A DNA stretch of 64,000 nucleotides from Spirosoma arboris (GCF_009754945.1 NZ_WPIN01000023.1:62001-126000); one strand, 5' to 3'. Counted from the first letter of the stretch, positions 18,821 to 28,530 are shown. Notes: a model not told the origin generated them from the letters alone. Translations and numbers: made by a program.

Positions 18821-20461
18821 TTAGGGGAAGAGTGGCTCAATGACTTTGCCAACATTACCATTGGGCTCCAGGATATGTAAAAGGGCAGACACCGTTGGGG
18901 CTGTATCAGCTACAATGGTACGGGAGAAAGTTTCTCCCGCTTTAATTCCCCAGCCATAAAACAGTAAAGGAATATGGGTATCATAAGCATAGGGGCCACC
19001 ATGACTGGCCGTGCTGCCTCCCGACATCCAGCCCGGTTCAATAACGAGTTGAATATCTCCACTTCGTTTGATATGGTTGCCATTCTTATACAAGGTCAGC
19101 TGGTAGTCGTTTAGCGTAGCCGTTGCTAAATCATGTAAATTCAATACGTTAGCGATACCCCTTTCATTAAGAACACGTTCTCGAATAGCTTCATAAGCAT
19201 CTCGAATCGTAATTTTTTTAGCCCGCAGCGTTTCGTGATTAAGATACAGCTGATAGTTCTCCGACGCACGGATGTAATCGCCTTTGCCAAATTTTTCGGT
19301 TAGTGTCTCTTTAATGGTAGAGTTGATCTCTCCACTATTAATGCGCCCCGCCGGAAGATGATGTTCCTGCCATAACTCAACGACGTCCATAACGCCGTGA
19401 TCAGCTGTCAGAAAAAAAAGATAATTCCCTTTACCCACCCAATTGTCTAATGTGCTTAATAGCTCCGCCAGATCGCGGTCCAGACGCAAATAAATGTCTT
19501 CCTCTTCGACGGAATTAGGGCCAAAGGCATGGCCTACGTAATCGGGGGTTGAGAAACTGATGGCCAGAAAATCAGTGGCCGTTCCTTTTCCCAGATTCTC
19601 GTTTTTCAGTGCTTCGAGGGCCATTTCCTTGGTTATTGTATTGCCCTGAGGAGTACTGGCAATGATACCAAAGGCATCTCCTGCCCGACCTGCCAGATCA
19701 TAAGGGAAAACGGATTTTTTAGCACCGGCCAGTTTGAATTCGTAGGCTTTATTGTCGGCGGTACTTTCGGTATACTGATCAATGGGTAATAGCGTCTGCC
19801 AGCCAGATTTCATTAGGTCAGCAGGGCGTTTTTTGTCATTGTAATCTTTTACCCATTGGGGTAGGTCAGGGCGGTAGAATGTACTGGTAATCCAGTTGCC
19901 TGTTTTACTATCGAACCAGTAAGCACCATTGGCCGTATGGCCAGCAGGAAGAATAGCTCCTCGATCTTTAAGGGCAATGCCTATTGTTTTCGACTGGTAG
20001 TTGGTGCCAATCCGCAATTGATCGGTAACGGTGCTGACCATCAGGTTTCGGGGCGACATTTTGCCCGCCGATTCATTTGTCGTTCCTACTGCCTGTACGG
20101 TGCTATCTCCTACGCAATACACACCTTTGCTCAGTTGTTTGTCGTACCATTCATTGCCAACGATGCCATGAATGGCCGGCATCGAGCCCGTGTACACTGA
20201 TGCGTGACCAGCTGCCGTAACCGTCAGTGCATAATGATAATGGTGATTACGACAGTTGAACCCATCCGCTAGGAGCCGCCGGAAGCCCCCATCCACGTAT
20301 TTATCATAGTACCGATACCAGTAGTCGTAACGCATCTGATCAACGACAACCCCAACGACGAGTTTAGGTCGAGACAATGGGGGTAAGGAGTTAACTGGTT
20401 GTGGCGACTGCGCCAATATGACAGAGGAAATCAATAAGAACACTATAGTAAACAGACGCAT
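18821..20461 (-). CDS. pafA: PafA-like periplasmic alkaline phosphatase
   Basis: I set the start at the ATG at 20461, which begins the signal peptide MRLFTIVFLLISSVILAQ (546 residues). The frame is open for 62 further codons upstream, but those overlap a separate small gene. The family marks of SPAF-type phosphatases are present: VVVDQMRYDYWYRYYDKY, a nucleophile-region TVTAAGHASVYTG with the catalytic threonine, FLTADHGVMDV, and STASHGGPYAYDTHIPLL near the end. It releases phosphate from many monoesters in the periplasm and requires zinc. In Bacteroidota such genes often respond to substrate rather than to phosphate starvation. Confidence 0.92.
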   Translation of the reverse strand: MRLFTIVFLLISSVILAQSPQPVNSLPPLSRPKLVVGVVVDQMRYDYWYRYYDKYVDGGFRRLLADGFNCRNHHYHYALTVTAAGHASVYTGSMPAIHGIVGNEWYDKQLSKGVYCVGDSTVQAVGTTNESAGKMSPRNLMVSTVTDQLRIGTNYQSKTIGIALKDRGAILPAGHTANGAYWFDSKTGNWITSTFYRPDLPQWVKDYNDKKRPADLMKSGWQTLLPIDQYTESTADNKAYEFKLAGAKKSVFPYDLAGRAGDAFGIIASTPQGNTITKEMALEALKNENLGKGTATDFLAISFSTPDYVGHAFGPNSVEEEDIYLRLDRDLAELLSTLDNWVGKGNYLFFLTADHGVMDVVELWQEHHLPAGRINSGEINSTIKETLTEKFGKGDYIRASENYQLYLNHETLRAKKITIRDAYEAIRERVLNERGIANVLNLHDLATATLNDYQLTLYKNGNHIKRSGDIQLVIEPGWMSGGSTASHGGPYAYDTHIPLLFYGWGIKAGETFSRTIVADTAPTVSALLHILEPNGNVGKVIEPLFP

Positions 20462-20514
20462 AATGATCGGATGGATAATAGGTTTATACGGATAAGGATA
20501 GGCAGAAGGCATTG

Positions 20515-20640
20515 CTACTTTCGCTTCTTTTTTTTCTTCTTTAACTTGTGCTGGGTAGCTTGTCGGCTTTCCCACCATAGAGCCGCAATACTCAGACCAA
20601 CCACTCCAGCAGTTATCATTATCATGATGAAACTTCCCAT
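20515..20640 (-). CDS. 41-aa membrane microprotein upstream of pafA-like gene
   Basis: A 41-codon frame with ATG at 20640 and TAG at 20515-20517 encodes a single hydrophobic helix (FIMIMITAGVVGLSIAALWW). A polar linker and a highly basic tail (HKLKKKKKKRK) follow. That is the layout of a one-pass inner-membrane peptide with the tail in the cytoplasm by the positive-inside rule. It ends 53 bp before the phosphatase ATG on the same strand and lies in a different frame from the spurious N-terminal extension of that gene. No homologue is recalled with confidence. Confidence 0.55.
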   Translation of the reverse strand: MGSFIMIMITAGVVGLSIAALWWESRQATQHKLKKKKKKRK

Positions 20641-20914
20641 ACGCCAATAAGGTCTATTGCTTTACTAACTGTCAGGAATTTATAGCCATTGATTAATAAC
20701 CTATAGCGCAATCGGTGCATTTACGGGAGAATCCGGAATTCTTTCTCAGTCCGTTTTCAATCCCTCATGCCGCATCAACTGCATTCGTTTCAGTCAAAAT
20801 AACAACCCAATTCTGGAAGAAATTGGGAAATTTAATTAGAAACGAAGCAATTAGAGACTAGCCGATTGGTTCGCTTGGTGTCCAGTTTTGGCTGGTGATG
20901 AACACCACAACAGA

Positions 20915-21994
20915 CTACCGAGGTGGATAACCGCTGGGGGGAGTGAGCTGGGCCTGGGGATAAGCCTGGAAACAGTCTTGTTTTTCGGGAATAAACCGGC
21001 TGCCAAACTGATTCAGGAACCAGTTGATATTAATGGTGTCGCCGGGTATCGTTAATCGTTGCTGACTGACAGCCGAAGCCCCAAAATAGCCCAGAGCCAA
21101 GATAGTCGTGTCAGACATGGCGCGTACGTTGCCTTCGATTGAAGCAGGTTGAGGGTCAAACAAGGAACCACTTCGACTGCGCTGCTGCTCGAAAAGTAAC
21201 CAGTATTGGTAAGCCCCTCGACTCAGGGAATACTGGCGGACCTGAACGTATTGATTGCCCACCGCATAAATGGGAGAACTCAACACAAGCCGCCCGCTAA
21301 TGCGATGGCCATTGATCCGCTCATCCGATAAAACCTCCGTCAGCGGTCCAAGATAAGGAACCCAACACGAACAGGTATTACAAACTTGAGGGCGCTCGCC
21401 GGGTGGAGTAGGTGGGGCATGAAGCGGATCACTCTTTGCCCAGCGAGGTAGATAACTCTGGGCTTCCCACCGGTAAAAATTGCCTGGTGTGGGCGGGTCC
21501 TGCGTATCAACCCGGATCTGGTAGATATCCGGTTGCCCCAATTCCCGAATCTGGCGGTAATACTGAGCGTCCAGAGGGTCCAGGGGAGCCACAGCTTGTA
21601 AAGGCTCTGACCGGGACTGGTAATGACTGCCGTCAGGCAGCTTGACCGAAAGCGTGTAGGATCGACCGGGTTGTCCACGAAAGGTGGGATCGCGCAGCCA
21701 GTAATAAGCCGGATTCAACGCATCCTGTTCCAGACTGACTGTGCGCCCTGTATTATCGGACACGGTAGCCTCAGCTCCGTTGACCGCCAATTCTTCAGGA
21801 ATTAACAGAGAACCGGTCAGATTACCCGAATAGGTCAGCTTGATCAAATAGGGTGGAGCTTCATCGGTTATCAGCCCATCAACGACCAGGCGACGTTCGA
21901 TTTGGCGAATGGGCAAGGCTACCGGATCGACGCAGGCACTCAAGCCTACTAGTAGGCTCAGTAAGGAAAGAAAAGTAGCCAGCGAACGGTGCAT
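20915..21994 (-). CDS. DUF4249 lipoprotein
   Basis: The start at 21994 gives MHRSLATFLSLLSLLVGLSA before the lipobox cysteine (LSAC), a clear lipoprotein signal; 359 residues. The frame is open upstream to 22297 but that part overlaps the next gene. The DUF4249 pattern is visible: ERRLVVDGLITDEAPPYLIK, TVSDNTGRTVSL, and the Cys-rich segment CNTCSCW before a beta-rich domain. Members usually sit beside TonB-dependent receptors or surface lipoproteins; the function is unknown. It follows the kelch-type gene by 37 bp, probably one operon. Confidence 0.82.
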   Translation of the reverse strand: MHRSLATFLSLLSLLVGLSACVDPVALPIRQIERRLVVDGLITDEAPPYLIKLTYSGNLTGSLLIPEELAVNGAEATVSDNTGRTVSLEQDALNPAYYWLRDPTFRGQPGRSYTLSVKLPDGSHYQSRSEPLQAVAPLDPLDAQYYRQIRELGQPDIYQIRVDTQDPPTPGNFYRWEAQSYLPRWAKSDPLHAPPTPPGERPQVCNTCSCWVPYLGPLTEVLSDERINGHRISGRLVLSSPIYAVGNQYVQVRQYSLSRGAYQYWLLFEQQRSRSGSLFDPQPASIEGNVRAMSDTTILALGYFGASAVSQQRLTIPGDTININWFLNQFGSRFIPEKQDCFQAYPQAQLTPPSGYPPR

Positions 21995-22031
21995 AATAGA
22001 GTGGACAATCGTGAAAGGATGCTGGTGAGCT

Positions 22032-23480
22032 TTATTTAGGCTGAAAAGTCCACCAGTCTGTGCAGGCGACTTGCCGAATGCCGGTCGTGGTCCGCTGACT
22101 TTCGTACCCCCAGCCCAGATAAACCCGATCGGCCGTGCTAAGTACGGCCACATACCGGTTTCCCTGTCCGGGGTATTGGGTTGCGTACTGCCACTGATCG
22201 GTGGTGGGGTCATATTGCCAGAGATCACGCAGGCCCGCTTGATCACTAACGGCCGCGCCGAGTCCGTAATAGCCTTTCCCTTGCAGAGAAAACCCAACTC
22301 CCCGACTGCGAGGAGTGCCGGGAAAATTGGCCCGTTGTTGCCATGTATCGGTGCGTGGGTTGTAAGCCCATAAATGGACTGGCTGACCAGGAGATTGATT
22401 GACTACGTAGCCAACATTATTAACGGTGAAGGTCGCTAGTGTACCCGGTGCTTCAGGCAGCGGAGCGCAGGCAAGCTGGGGAAAATCAGCATTGATCGAC
22501 CGCATGGCTGGCGTGCCGTTCTGGGTTAAAAAATAGGCTTGATCCGTGTCCGAGAGTTCATCTTTAGCGATAAAAAACGCCACTTCGCCCTCTTCTCCTT
22601 CGTAGGTCGGTACAACAAGCCCATCTTTACCTGCGATGATACACCAAAGATCGTGGTAGTAAAAGAACCTGCTCGCCCCCTGTTCATTTATGGCGTAGCC
22701 CAGCCCATAGAAGTAATGCCGGTCACTTTTAAAAAACAGGTTGAATTGCAACACACCCCGGCGGGGCTGAATTTTGAGGAGTTTGGTAATTCCTGGGTCC
22801 TGAGCTGCCTGAATCCATCCATTATTGGCAGACACATACTGCCAGACCTGCATTTGGTCAGCGCCCGCATAGCGAGCCAGTACAATGTTATTGAACTCAT
22901 CGGTGACCGGATAAGCCGTGAAATCTCCCCCGACCAGCGGGGCGTGGGGTAGGCGTTTCCAGTTCAGGTCCGAGGAACGGTGTGTATAGGTGCGAAGGGC
23001 AGTGACCGAGTCCTGATAGTTAAGGAGAAATCGTAACTCAGCCTGATACGTACGGTTATTGATCAGCCCTTTGGCTTGCAGCGGAATTAGTGAAAAGCTG
23101 CCCAAGTTCAGATCATCTCCCTGGGTTAGTTCTATTGATTGGCCAGTCGTATCCCGGAGCGTGAGACGCCAGGCGTTAGTGGGGAAGCCCTGAGTACGCT
23201 TCAGCACGAGTTCGGCTTCTGATGAGGTTACCGCCTGTATACTAACCAAAGAAGCCTGGGGTAACGCTGATGGATCAACACTGACTACAGGAACCAGGTT
23301 AGCTGATTTACAGCCCGCTAATGTCAGCAAAGAACAAACCATCAGCCTCCGTAAGCTGGGCAATTGGAATAGGTAGGGTGCGCTAATAGTATATTTGGGT
23401 AACGAGCAATGGTCAGTAAACCCCGGCGTTTCTTGCTGATTTGGAGCCAAGAATAAGCGGGTAAAATAGGTATTTGGCAT
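22032..23480 (-). CDS. Kelch-repeat lipoprotein
   Basis: The frame is 482 codons with ATG at 23480. A lipobox, LLTLAGCKSA, lies near residue 57, so the real start may be TTG at 23363 or ATG at 23342, which would give a normal short signal peptide. The body holds a fibronectin-like region (SLVSIQAVTSSEAELVLKRT) and then kelch/galactose-oxidase-like blades, for example YNPRTDTWQQRANFPGTPRS and YDPTTDQWQYATQYPGQGNR. It probably forms a surface beta-propeller. It is co-transcribed with the DUF4249 lipoprotein and is not enzymatic as far as can be seen. Confidence 0.8.
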   Translation of the reverse strand: MPNTYFTRLFLAPNQQETPGFTDHCSLPKYTISAPYLFQLPSLRRLMVCSLLTLAGCKSANLVPVVSVDPSALPQASLVSIQAVTSSEAELVLKRTQGFPTNAWRLTLRDTTGQSIELTQGDDLNLGSFSLIPLQAKGLINNRTYQAELRFLLNYQDSVTALRTYTHRSSDLNWKRLPHAPLVGGDFTAYPVTDEFNNIVLARYAGADQMQVWQYVSANNGWIQAAQDPGITKLLKIQPRRGVLQFNLFFKSDRHYFYGLGYAINEQGASRFFYYHDLWCIIAGKDGLVVPTYEGEEGEVAFFIAKDELSDTDQAYFLTQNGTPAMRSINADFPQLACAPLPEAPGTLATFTVNNVGYVVNQSPGQPVHLWAYNPRTDTWQQRANFPGTPRSRGVGFSLQGKGYYGLGAAVSDQAGLRDLWQYDPTTDQWQYATQYPGQGNRYVAVLSTADRVYLGWGYESQRTTTGIRQVACTDWWTFQPK

Positions 23481-23509
23481 AACGTGTTACAGTCAACCGA
23501 TTTATGTGT

Positions 23510-23728
23510 TTACCGCCTGGCTAGAAGCCCCATTAGAGCAAAGTAAAAGCCAGCCACCCACAGGCCAATTAGTATAACATAGCTTACCCAATAATAGTCT
23601 AGTAAATTTGGGGCTGTCCGGGCAATAAATGCCATCATTACCTTCCAGTTAAGAGCGAGGATGAAGGTTAATACAAGTGTCGTGCTTAAGACCCATCTCG
23701 CTCTAAAGTTGTATTGCTCTTTACTCAT
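23510..23728 (-). CDS. Small two-helix membrane protein, 72 aa
   Basis: Two hydrophobic segments (VLSTTLVLTFILALNW and VSYVILIGLWVAGFYFALMG) flank a short polar loop. The N-terminus is basic. It is unrecognised beyond this topology. It lies 29 bp upstream of the kelch gene on the same strand and 81 bp downstream of the molybdopterin subunit gene. Confidence 0.6.
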   Translation of the reverse strand: MSKEQYNFRARWVLSTTLVLTFILALNWKVMMAFIARTAPNLLDYYWVSYVILIGLWVAGFYFALMGLLARR

Positions 23729-23809
23729 GGCTTAACTTTCGTTTCTTTGATACGCTGCCTAAAGATCGATAAAGTCAGGCATGAGATTAAATTAGCAATA
23801 AATAAAGGC

Positions 23810-25957
23810 TCACAACACCTTATCCGGCGTAATTGGCAGGTCTCGCACCCGTTTGCCAGTGGCGTTGAAGACCGCATTGGCGACGGCGGCTGCAACAGCA
23901 ACGATGCCTACTTCGCCGATACCTTTTACGCCCAGCGTGTTGACGTGCTCGTCTTTCTCACGAATGAAAATAGCATCCAGATGACCGATGTCCAGGTTAG
24001 ACGGGACGTGATAATCGGCGTAGGAACGGGTAACGAAATTGCCCCAGCGTGGGTCAACCACCGATTCTTCAGTCAGTGCCATGCCGATACCCCAGACGTT
24101 ACCCCCAATGATCTGCGAGCGGGCGGTTTTCGGATTCAGAATCTGGCCGGCCCCCGTCACCGCCAGAAAGCGATTGACCCGAACCATGCCCGTCGATTTA
24201 TTGACGGCGACTTCCGCAAAATTGGCGTTGAAGCTATGAGACGAATAGTCCTCAGCACTGTCAGGAGCCTTAGAATCCACCCGAGTCTGATAGTCAGTCA
24301 GTTTCTCCGACCGCATTAGCTGTGCGGCCGTAGGAGGGGCGAAAAATTGCTTACCAGACTTAGCTACCAACTCTTCCGTAATCTTCCGGCAGGCATCGTT
24401 CACCGCATTGGCGTAGCTGGCGGCTCCTACCGATCCTACCGCACCAGCAGCCGGAGGAAGATCCGAGTCACCGATTTTCACTTTGACATGCTGGATCGAT
24501 AATCCCAGCGCATCGGCAGCCGTTTGTGTCAGAATGGTGTAGGTACCCGTGCCCAGGTCTGCAGCGGCCAGTTCGACAGTAGCGGTTACCTCATCGCCTG
24601 TGCGTTTCAGCTTCACCGAGGCTGAGGTAGGGCGCTGGTGAGCAGGATACGTTCCAGCCGAAACACCATAGCCAATCCAGTAATTACCCTGTTGATTCTG
24701 GCGCGGCTCAAGGTTGCGTTTTTCCCATCCAAAGGCTTTGGCACCTTCCTGCAGGCACTGCACCGTCGCGCGCGACGACCAGGGTTTTCCATTGGATGGA
24801 TCACGTTCGGGTTCGTTTTTGATCCGGAACTCAATCGGGTCCATTTTTAACTTGTACGCTAACTCATCCATCGCCGATTCGAGCGCAAAGCTGCCGGTTG
24901 ATTTACCGGGTCCACGCGTATAGGTCGGTAGAATCAGGTTCATGGGCACCACTCGATACGTAATGAGCGAGTTAGGTGCGTCATACATGATTTTTGAACA
25001 GTCGCCACAAGGTTCAATAAACTCATCATTGATGGCACAGTGGGTTGTAATCTCGTGCGCCAGCGCCGTCAGTTTCCCATCGGCTGTAGCTGCCAGGCTT
25101 ACTTTCTGTTGATTGTGTTGCCGGAATCCAACGGAGTTGACCATCTGTTGTCGAGTTAGGGCAAGCTTCACGGGGCGGCTTACGTGCTTAGCGGCTACTG
25201 CTGCCAGTGCTAAATTGGCCCATTGTCCACCTTTCGAGCCAAACCCACCCCCGATATAAGGGGACACGATACGCACTTGTTCAGGCTTCAGATTCAAGGT
25301 AGCAGCTGCAGCACTTTGCGCGCCATTCACGATCTGGGCACTGCTGTATAAGGTCACCTTGTCACCGTCCCATTCGGCAATAGCGGCATGAGGTTCCAGC
25401 GGATGATGGTGTTCAATGGGTGTTTGGTATACCTCTTCTACTTTAATCGTCGCCTGGCTGAGCGCGGCTTTGGCATCACCCCGGTTAGCGTCGGCCTTTT
25501 CTTTATCCTTTGGCAGGCGGGCCTGGTTAGCCAGCTTGTCAAAGTCGACTTTAGGCTCTTTTTTATCGTAGGTAACCTTGATCAGCCGCGATGCGTAGCG
25601 AGCTTGTTCAAACGTTTCAGCTACGACAATGCCAATGTTCTGCCCGAAGAACTCAATTTCTGGACTTTGTAACAGTGCGCCCCCGCGCAACCCACCTTTA
25701 ACGTTCAGCTTTGGCGCATTTTGGTGGGTAATCACGGCCAGCACACCAGGGGCTTTCTCGGCAGTAGAGGTGTCGATCTCACGAATTGTTCCGGCAGCAA
25801 TGGTGCTTTTAAACAGAATTGCATAGGCCGAATTCTTGACCGGATGATCCATAGAATAAGCGGCCTTACCCGTTACTTTGGCAATCCCATCGATCCGACT
25901 AATGGGCGTGCCGATTGTTTTAGTGGTATCCTTCATGGGGTTTCTTGAGTTTACCAT
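23810..25957 (-). CDS. Aldehyde oxidoreductase molybdenum-binding subunit (PaoC/YagR-like)
   Basis: The 715-residue subunit binds molybdopterin cofactor and carries the active site of a xanthine-dehydrogenase-family enzyme. The N-terminus GTPISRIDGIAKVTGKAAYS is typical of YagR-type subunits. PYIGGGFGSKGG and YTRGPGKSTGSFALESAMDE are cofactor contacts. KGIGEVG near the end carries the catalytic base Glu682. ATG at 25957 overlaps the stop of the FAD subunit by one base, which indicates translational coupling; an ATG at 25936 is an alternative. No signal peptide is present, so it must be exported with the Tat-bearing Fe-S subunit. Confidence 0.92.
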   Translation of the reverse strand: MVNSRNPMKDTTKTIGTPISRIDGIAKVTGKAAYSMDHPVKNSAYAILFKSTIAAGTIREIDTSTAEKAPGVLAVITHQNAPKLNVKGGLRGGALLQSPEIEFFGQNIGIVVAETFEQARYASRLIKVTYDKKEPKVDFDKLANQARLPKDKEKADANRGDAKAALSQATIKVEEVYQTPIEHHHPLEPHAAIAEWDGDKVTLYSSAQIVNGAQSAAAATLNLKPEQVRIVSPYIGGGFGSKGGQWANLALAAVAAKHVSRPVKLALTRQQMVNSVGFRQHNQQKVSLAATADGKLTALAHEITTHCAINDEFIEPCGDCSKIMYDAPNSLITYRVVPMNLILPTYTRGPGKSTGSFALESAMDELAYKLKMDPIEFRIKNEPERDPSNGKPWSSRATVQCLQEGAKAFGWEKRNLEPRQNQQGNYWIGYGVSAGTYPAHQRPTSASVKLKRTGDEVTATVELAAADLGTGTYTILTQTAADALGLSIQHVKVKIGDSDLPPAAGAVGSVGAASYANAVNDACRKITEELVAKSGKQFFAPPTAAQLMRSEKLTDYQTRVDSKAPDSAEDYSSHSFNANFAEVAVNKSTGMVRVNRFLAVTGAGQILNPKTARSQIIGGNVWGIGMALTEESVVDPRWGNFVTRSYADYHVPSNLDIGHLDAIFIREKDEHVNTLGVKGIGEVGIVAVAAAVANAVFNATGKRVRDLPITPDKVL

Positions 25958-26979
25958 TAGGCTTTGCCGCCGTTCATGGCCATCTGCAGGGCTAGAACGA
26001 TGCTTCGATTACCCAGTTCAACTTTAAACGCATTATGTTCCAGTGGTTTGGCATCAGCCATTTCGGCAGTAGCGGCCAACTTAAAATTGGCGTCGGTAGC
26101 TTCTTTTCCAACCAATAATTGCTCAGCTTTCAACGCCCGCCAGGGTTTGTGGGCTACACCACCCATGGCAATACGAACTGCTTTGATTCGTTTACCTGAT
26201 TCGTCGGACGGGTCCATCTCCAAAGCGGCTGCGACTGACACCAGTGCAAAGGCATAGGAAGCACGATCGCGGACTTTGAGGTAATATGACTTATCCGCAA
26301 ATCGGTTCTTCGGCAGTTCGATGGCTGTAATCAGTTCGCCATGTGGTAGATTGGTATCCTGTTCAGGTTTATCACCCGGCAACCGGTGAAAATCGGCAAT
26401 AGGAATCGACCGTTCCTGCCCATCTGCGTTGCGAACCTTAACGACTGCGTCCAAAGCCGCCAGAGCAACAGCCATATCAGATGGATAAACCGCCACGCAT
26501 TGTTCCGACCAGCCAAAGATGGCGTGCATCCGGTTAATACCTTCCTTCGCACCACAGCCTGTTCCGGGTTCGCGTTTATTGCAGGGCATAGCCACTTCAT
26601 AGAAATACGGGCAGCGGGTTCGTTGCAACAGATTCCCGCCGTTGGTTGCCATGTTCCGTAATTGTCCCGATGCGCCCGCCAGGATTGCCTGCGTAAGTAG
26701 CGGGTAGTTCTGACGCACCAGCAGATGGTTAGCTGTGTCCGTGTTTTTGCCAAGGCCACCCAATGAAATGCCTCCCTGGTTCGTTCCTGCGGCTATTGGT
26801 TTAATGTCGCTCAGACCTAGTTCGGAAATGTCGATGAGGGCGTTAGGCCGTTCGACATCCTCCTTCATCAGATCGAGCAGATTGGTACCGCCAGCGAGAA
26901 ATCTGGCGTTTGGATTCTGGGCGAGCATCTTGATCGCCGACGAAGGGTCTGTAGCCCGGCTGTACGTAAACGGTCTCAT
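25957..26979 (-). CDS. Aldehyde oxidoreductase FAD-binding subunit (PaoB/YagS-like)
   Basis: This 340-residue subunit passes electrons between the Fe-S clusters and the final acceptor. The FAD motif FLAGGTNLLDLMKEDVERP lies at residues 30-50, with GNLLQRTRCPYFYE further on. The cysteines in RCPYF, PCNKREPGTGC correspond to the extra [4Fe-4S] insert described for E. coli PaoB and absent from plain xanthine dehydrogenases. It is the middle gene of the three, 20 bp after the Fe-S subunit stop and overlapping the molybdenum subunit start. Confidence 0.92.
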   Translation of the reverse strand: MRPFTYSRATDPSSAIKMLAQNPNARFLAGGTNLLDLMKEDVERPNALIDISELGLSDIKPIAAGTNQGGISLGGLGKNTDTANHLLVRQNYPLLTQAILAGASGQLRNMATNGGNLLQRTRCPYFYEVAMPCNKREPGTGCGAKEGINRMHAIFGWSEQCVAVYPSDMAVALAALDAVVKVRNADGQERSIPIADFHRLPGDKPEQDTNLPHGELITAIELPKNRFADKSYYLKVRDRASYAFALVSVAAALEMDPSDESGKRIKAVRIAMGGVAHKPWRALKAEQLLVGKEATDANFKLAATAEMADAKPLEHNAFKVELGNRSIVLALQMAMNGGKA

Positions 26980-26999
26980 TGGAAACGGCTGATAATGAA

Positions 27000-27800
27000 T
27001 TAAACCGAGCGGAAAATTTGTTCAACGGGCTTGCCACTATGGACCTCATGAATGGCAGCTACAATGTTAGGATAGGCCCCGCAGCGGCAGATATTTCCTG
27101 ACATGCGTTCCCGAATCTCTTCATCGGAAAGTTTCGCTGGCCCCGCTGGTTGACGAACGTTTTGGGTAACATAGCTCAAGTGGCCTTTTTTCACTTCATC
27201 GAGCATTGCCACCGCCGAGCAAATCTGACCGGGCGTACAGAAGCCGCATTGGAATCCGTCGTGTTTCAGAAAAGCCTCCTGCATAGGGTGAAGTGAACTA
27301 CCTTGGGCCAATCCTTCAATCGTCTGCACCGTTTTCCCTTCGCAACTGGCGGCCAATGTCAGGCAGGACAACATCCGATGACCATTTACAATTACCGTAC
27401 AGGCTCCACACTGGCCGTGATCACAACCTTTTTTGGAACCAGTCAGATCCAGCCGTTCCCTTATAGTATCTAGTAACGTCATTCGGGAATCGACCGTTAG
27501 TTTGCGGGCTATACCATTGACATTGAATGAAACGTCCACCCTGTTTTCGAGACTGTCCGAAGTAGGGTTCTCTGGGCCTGATTCGTTGAATGGCCGAGTC
27601 ATTAACTGCTCCGCAACCGCCGATTGGGCAGCCAGGATGCCCCCACCTGCCATCGCCATCAATTTGAGAAAATGACGCCGATTGACACCTGTATCGAGAA
27701 TTTCGGTGAGGTCTTCGGGCATCAGATCAGCAAACAGCCGCTTTTCGTCCTCCGTCAGTTCAGATGATTCGTGTTCGTCCATCATGCCATGATTAGTCAT
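27000..27800 (-). CDS. Aldehyde oxidoreductase 2Fe-2S subunit with Tat signal (PaoA/YagT-like)
   Basis: The 266-residue protein has a twin-arginine signal (NRRHFLKLMAMAGGGILAAQ, about residues 41-60), unusually preceded by about 40 acidic residues. The plant-type ferredoxin cluster motif is CDHGQCGACTVIVNG with a distal cysteine in MLSCL. The second [2Fe-2S] domain carries CGFCTPGQI and CRCGAYPNI. The signal implies that the assembled trimer works in the periplasm, as PaoABC does in detoxifying aldehydes. It is the first gene of the operon. No PaoD/XdhC-like insertion chaperone gene is adjacent. Confidence 0.92.
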   Translation of the reverse strand: MTNHGMMDEHESSELTEDEKRLFADLMPEDLTEILDTGVNRRHFLKLMAMAGGGILAAQSAVAEQLMTRPFNESGPENPTSDSLENRVDVSFNVNGIARKLTVDSRMTLLDTIRERLDLTGSKKGCDHGQCGACTVIVNGHRMLSCLTLAASCEGKTVQTIEGLAQGSSLHPMQEAFLKHDGFQCGFCTPGQICSAVAMLDEVKKGHLSYVTQNVRQPAGPAKLSDEEIRERMSGNICRCGAYPNIVAAIHEVHSGKPVEQIFRSV

Positions 27801-28191
27801 TAAATGGTTATCGCACCATCGTTACATTAGTACGATCAATAACAACAGATGAGTAACCAAGTAGTGAAGCTTATTGTTAGGAGCCGGTCTGCGCATTGAT
27901 TCTATGCACGTTATCCGAGCCTACTAACGGCATTATAATCACCTTCCAGAGCGCAGAAGGCACGATTATCTCATTACTGGCAATACTGGGCCGATGTCGA
28001 CTATAGATAATAGGCCGACTAACATTCAGTTCGAAGATAAGCTTCAGTTCATCATTAGCAGGTTAACGAAAATTGCGGCAATAAGGAGTATCTATTTTCC
28101 ATTGACCTCCTTCCTTGTATAAGCGATATCTTGAATCATATACCATTTTTTTTCCATTCTCCCGGTTGCCACCCGAAACTGTACTTCCTCC
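27801..28191. other. Intergenic, nothing recognised
   Basis: This 391-bp stretch holds the presumed promoter of the oxidoreductase operon on the reverse strand. I see no open frame with protein character, no RNA gene and no clear hairpin. Confidence 0.5.
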
Positions 28192-28530
28192 CTAGTCTTT
28201 ATCAAAAATGTGGACCTCTCCGTCAGTTGTAGTGACTTTCATCGCTAAAAGAAGTGAATCTCCAACTTGTTGTAACTGGCTGATTTCGTAGGATTTAAAA
28301 TTAGTATAAAAGGCTATCTGGACAGTTTGATTGAGATCCGTTTTAGGTCTAAGATTGGCGAGCTTGATTTTACAAGAATCGGATAAATAGCTTGCGGCTA
28401 GTGGGTAATTTTTGTCGATCAACGCACCATAGTAATTCTTAAAGGTATGGCGGGCTGAACGACAACCGACGTGTAGTCCAACGACAGTTATCAGTAACAG
28501 TTTCACCGTGAGTCTACTCATAAGGGTCAC
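28192..28530 (-). CDS. Small putative lipoprotein, 112 aa
   Basis: The N-terminus MSRLTVKLLLITVVGLHVGC is a short signal ending in a lipobox-like GLHVGC. The mature part (YYGALIDKNYPLAASYLSDS) resembles the small alpha+beta SnoaL/NTF2-like or DUF4878 lipoproteins that bind nothing known, but the match is weak. ATG at 28530 or 28521 could start it. It is unconnected to the adjacent operons; a DUF6624 gene lies 63 bp upstream on the same strand. Confidence 0.6.
   Translation of the reverse strand: MTLMSRLTVKLLLITVVGLHVGCRSARHTFKNYYGALIDKNYPLAASYLSDSCKIKLANLRPKTDLNQTVQIAFYTNFKSYEISQLQQVGDSLLLAMKVTTTDGEVHIFDKD

Noticed and set aside
20462-20647. 62-codon N-terminal extension of the PafA-like phosphatase
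   Set aside because: It would place the signal peptide internally, and the region codes for a better microprotein in another frame.
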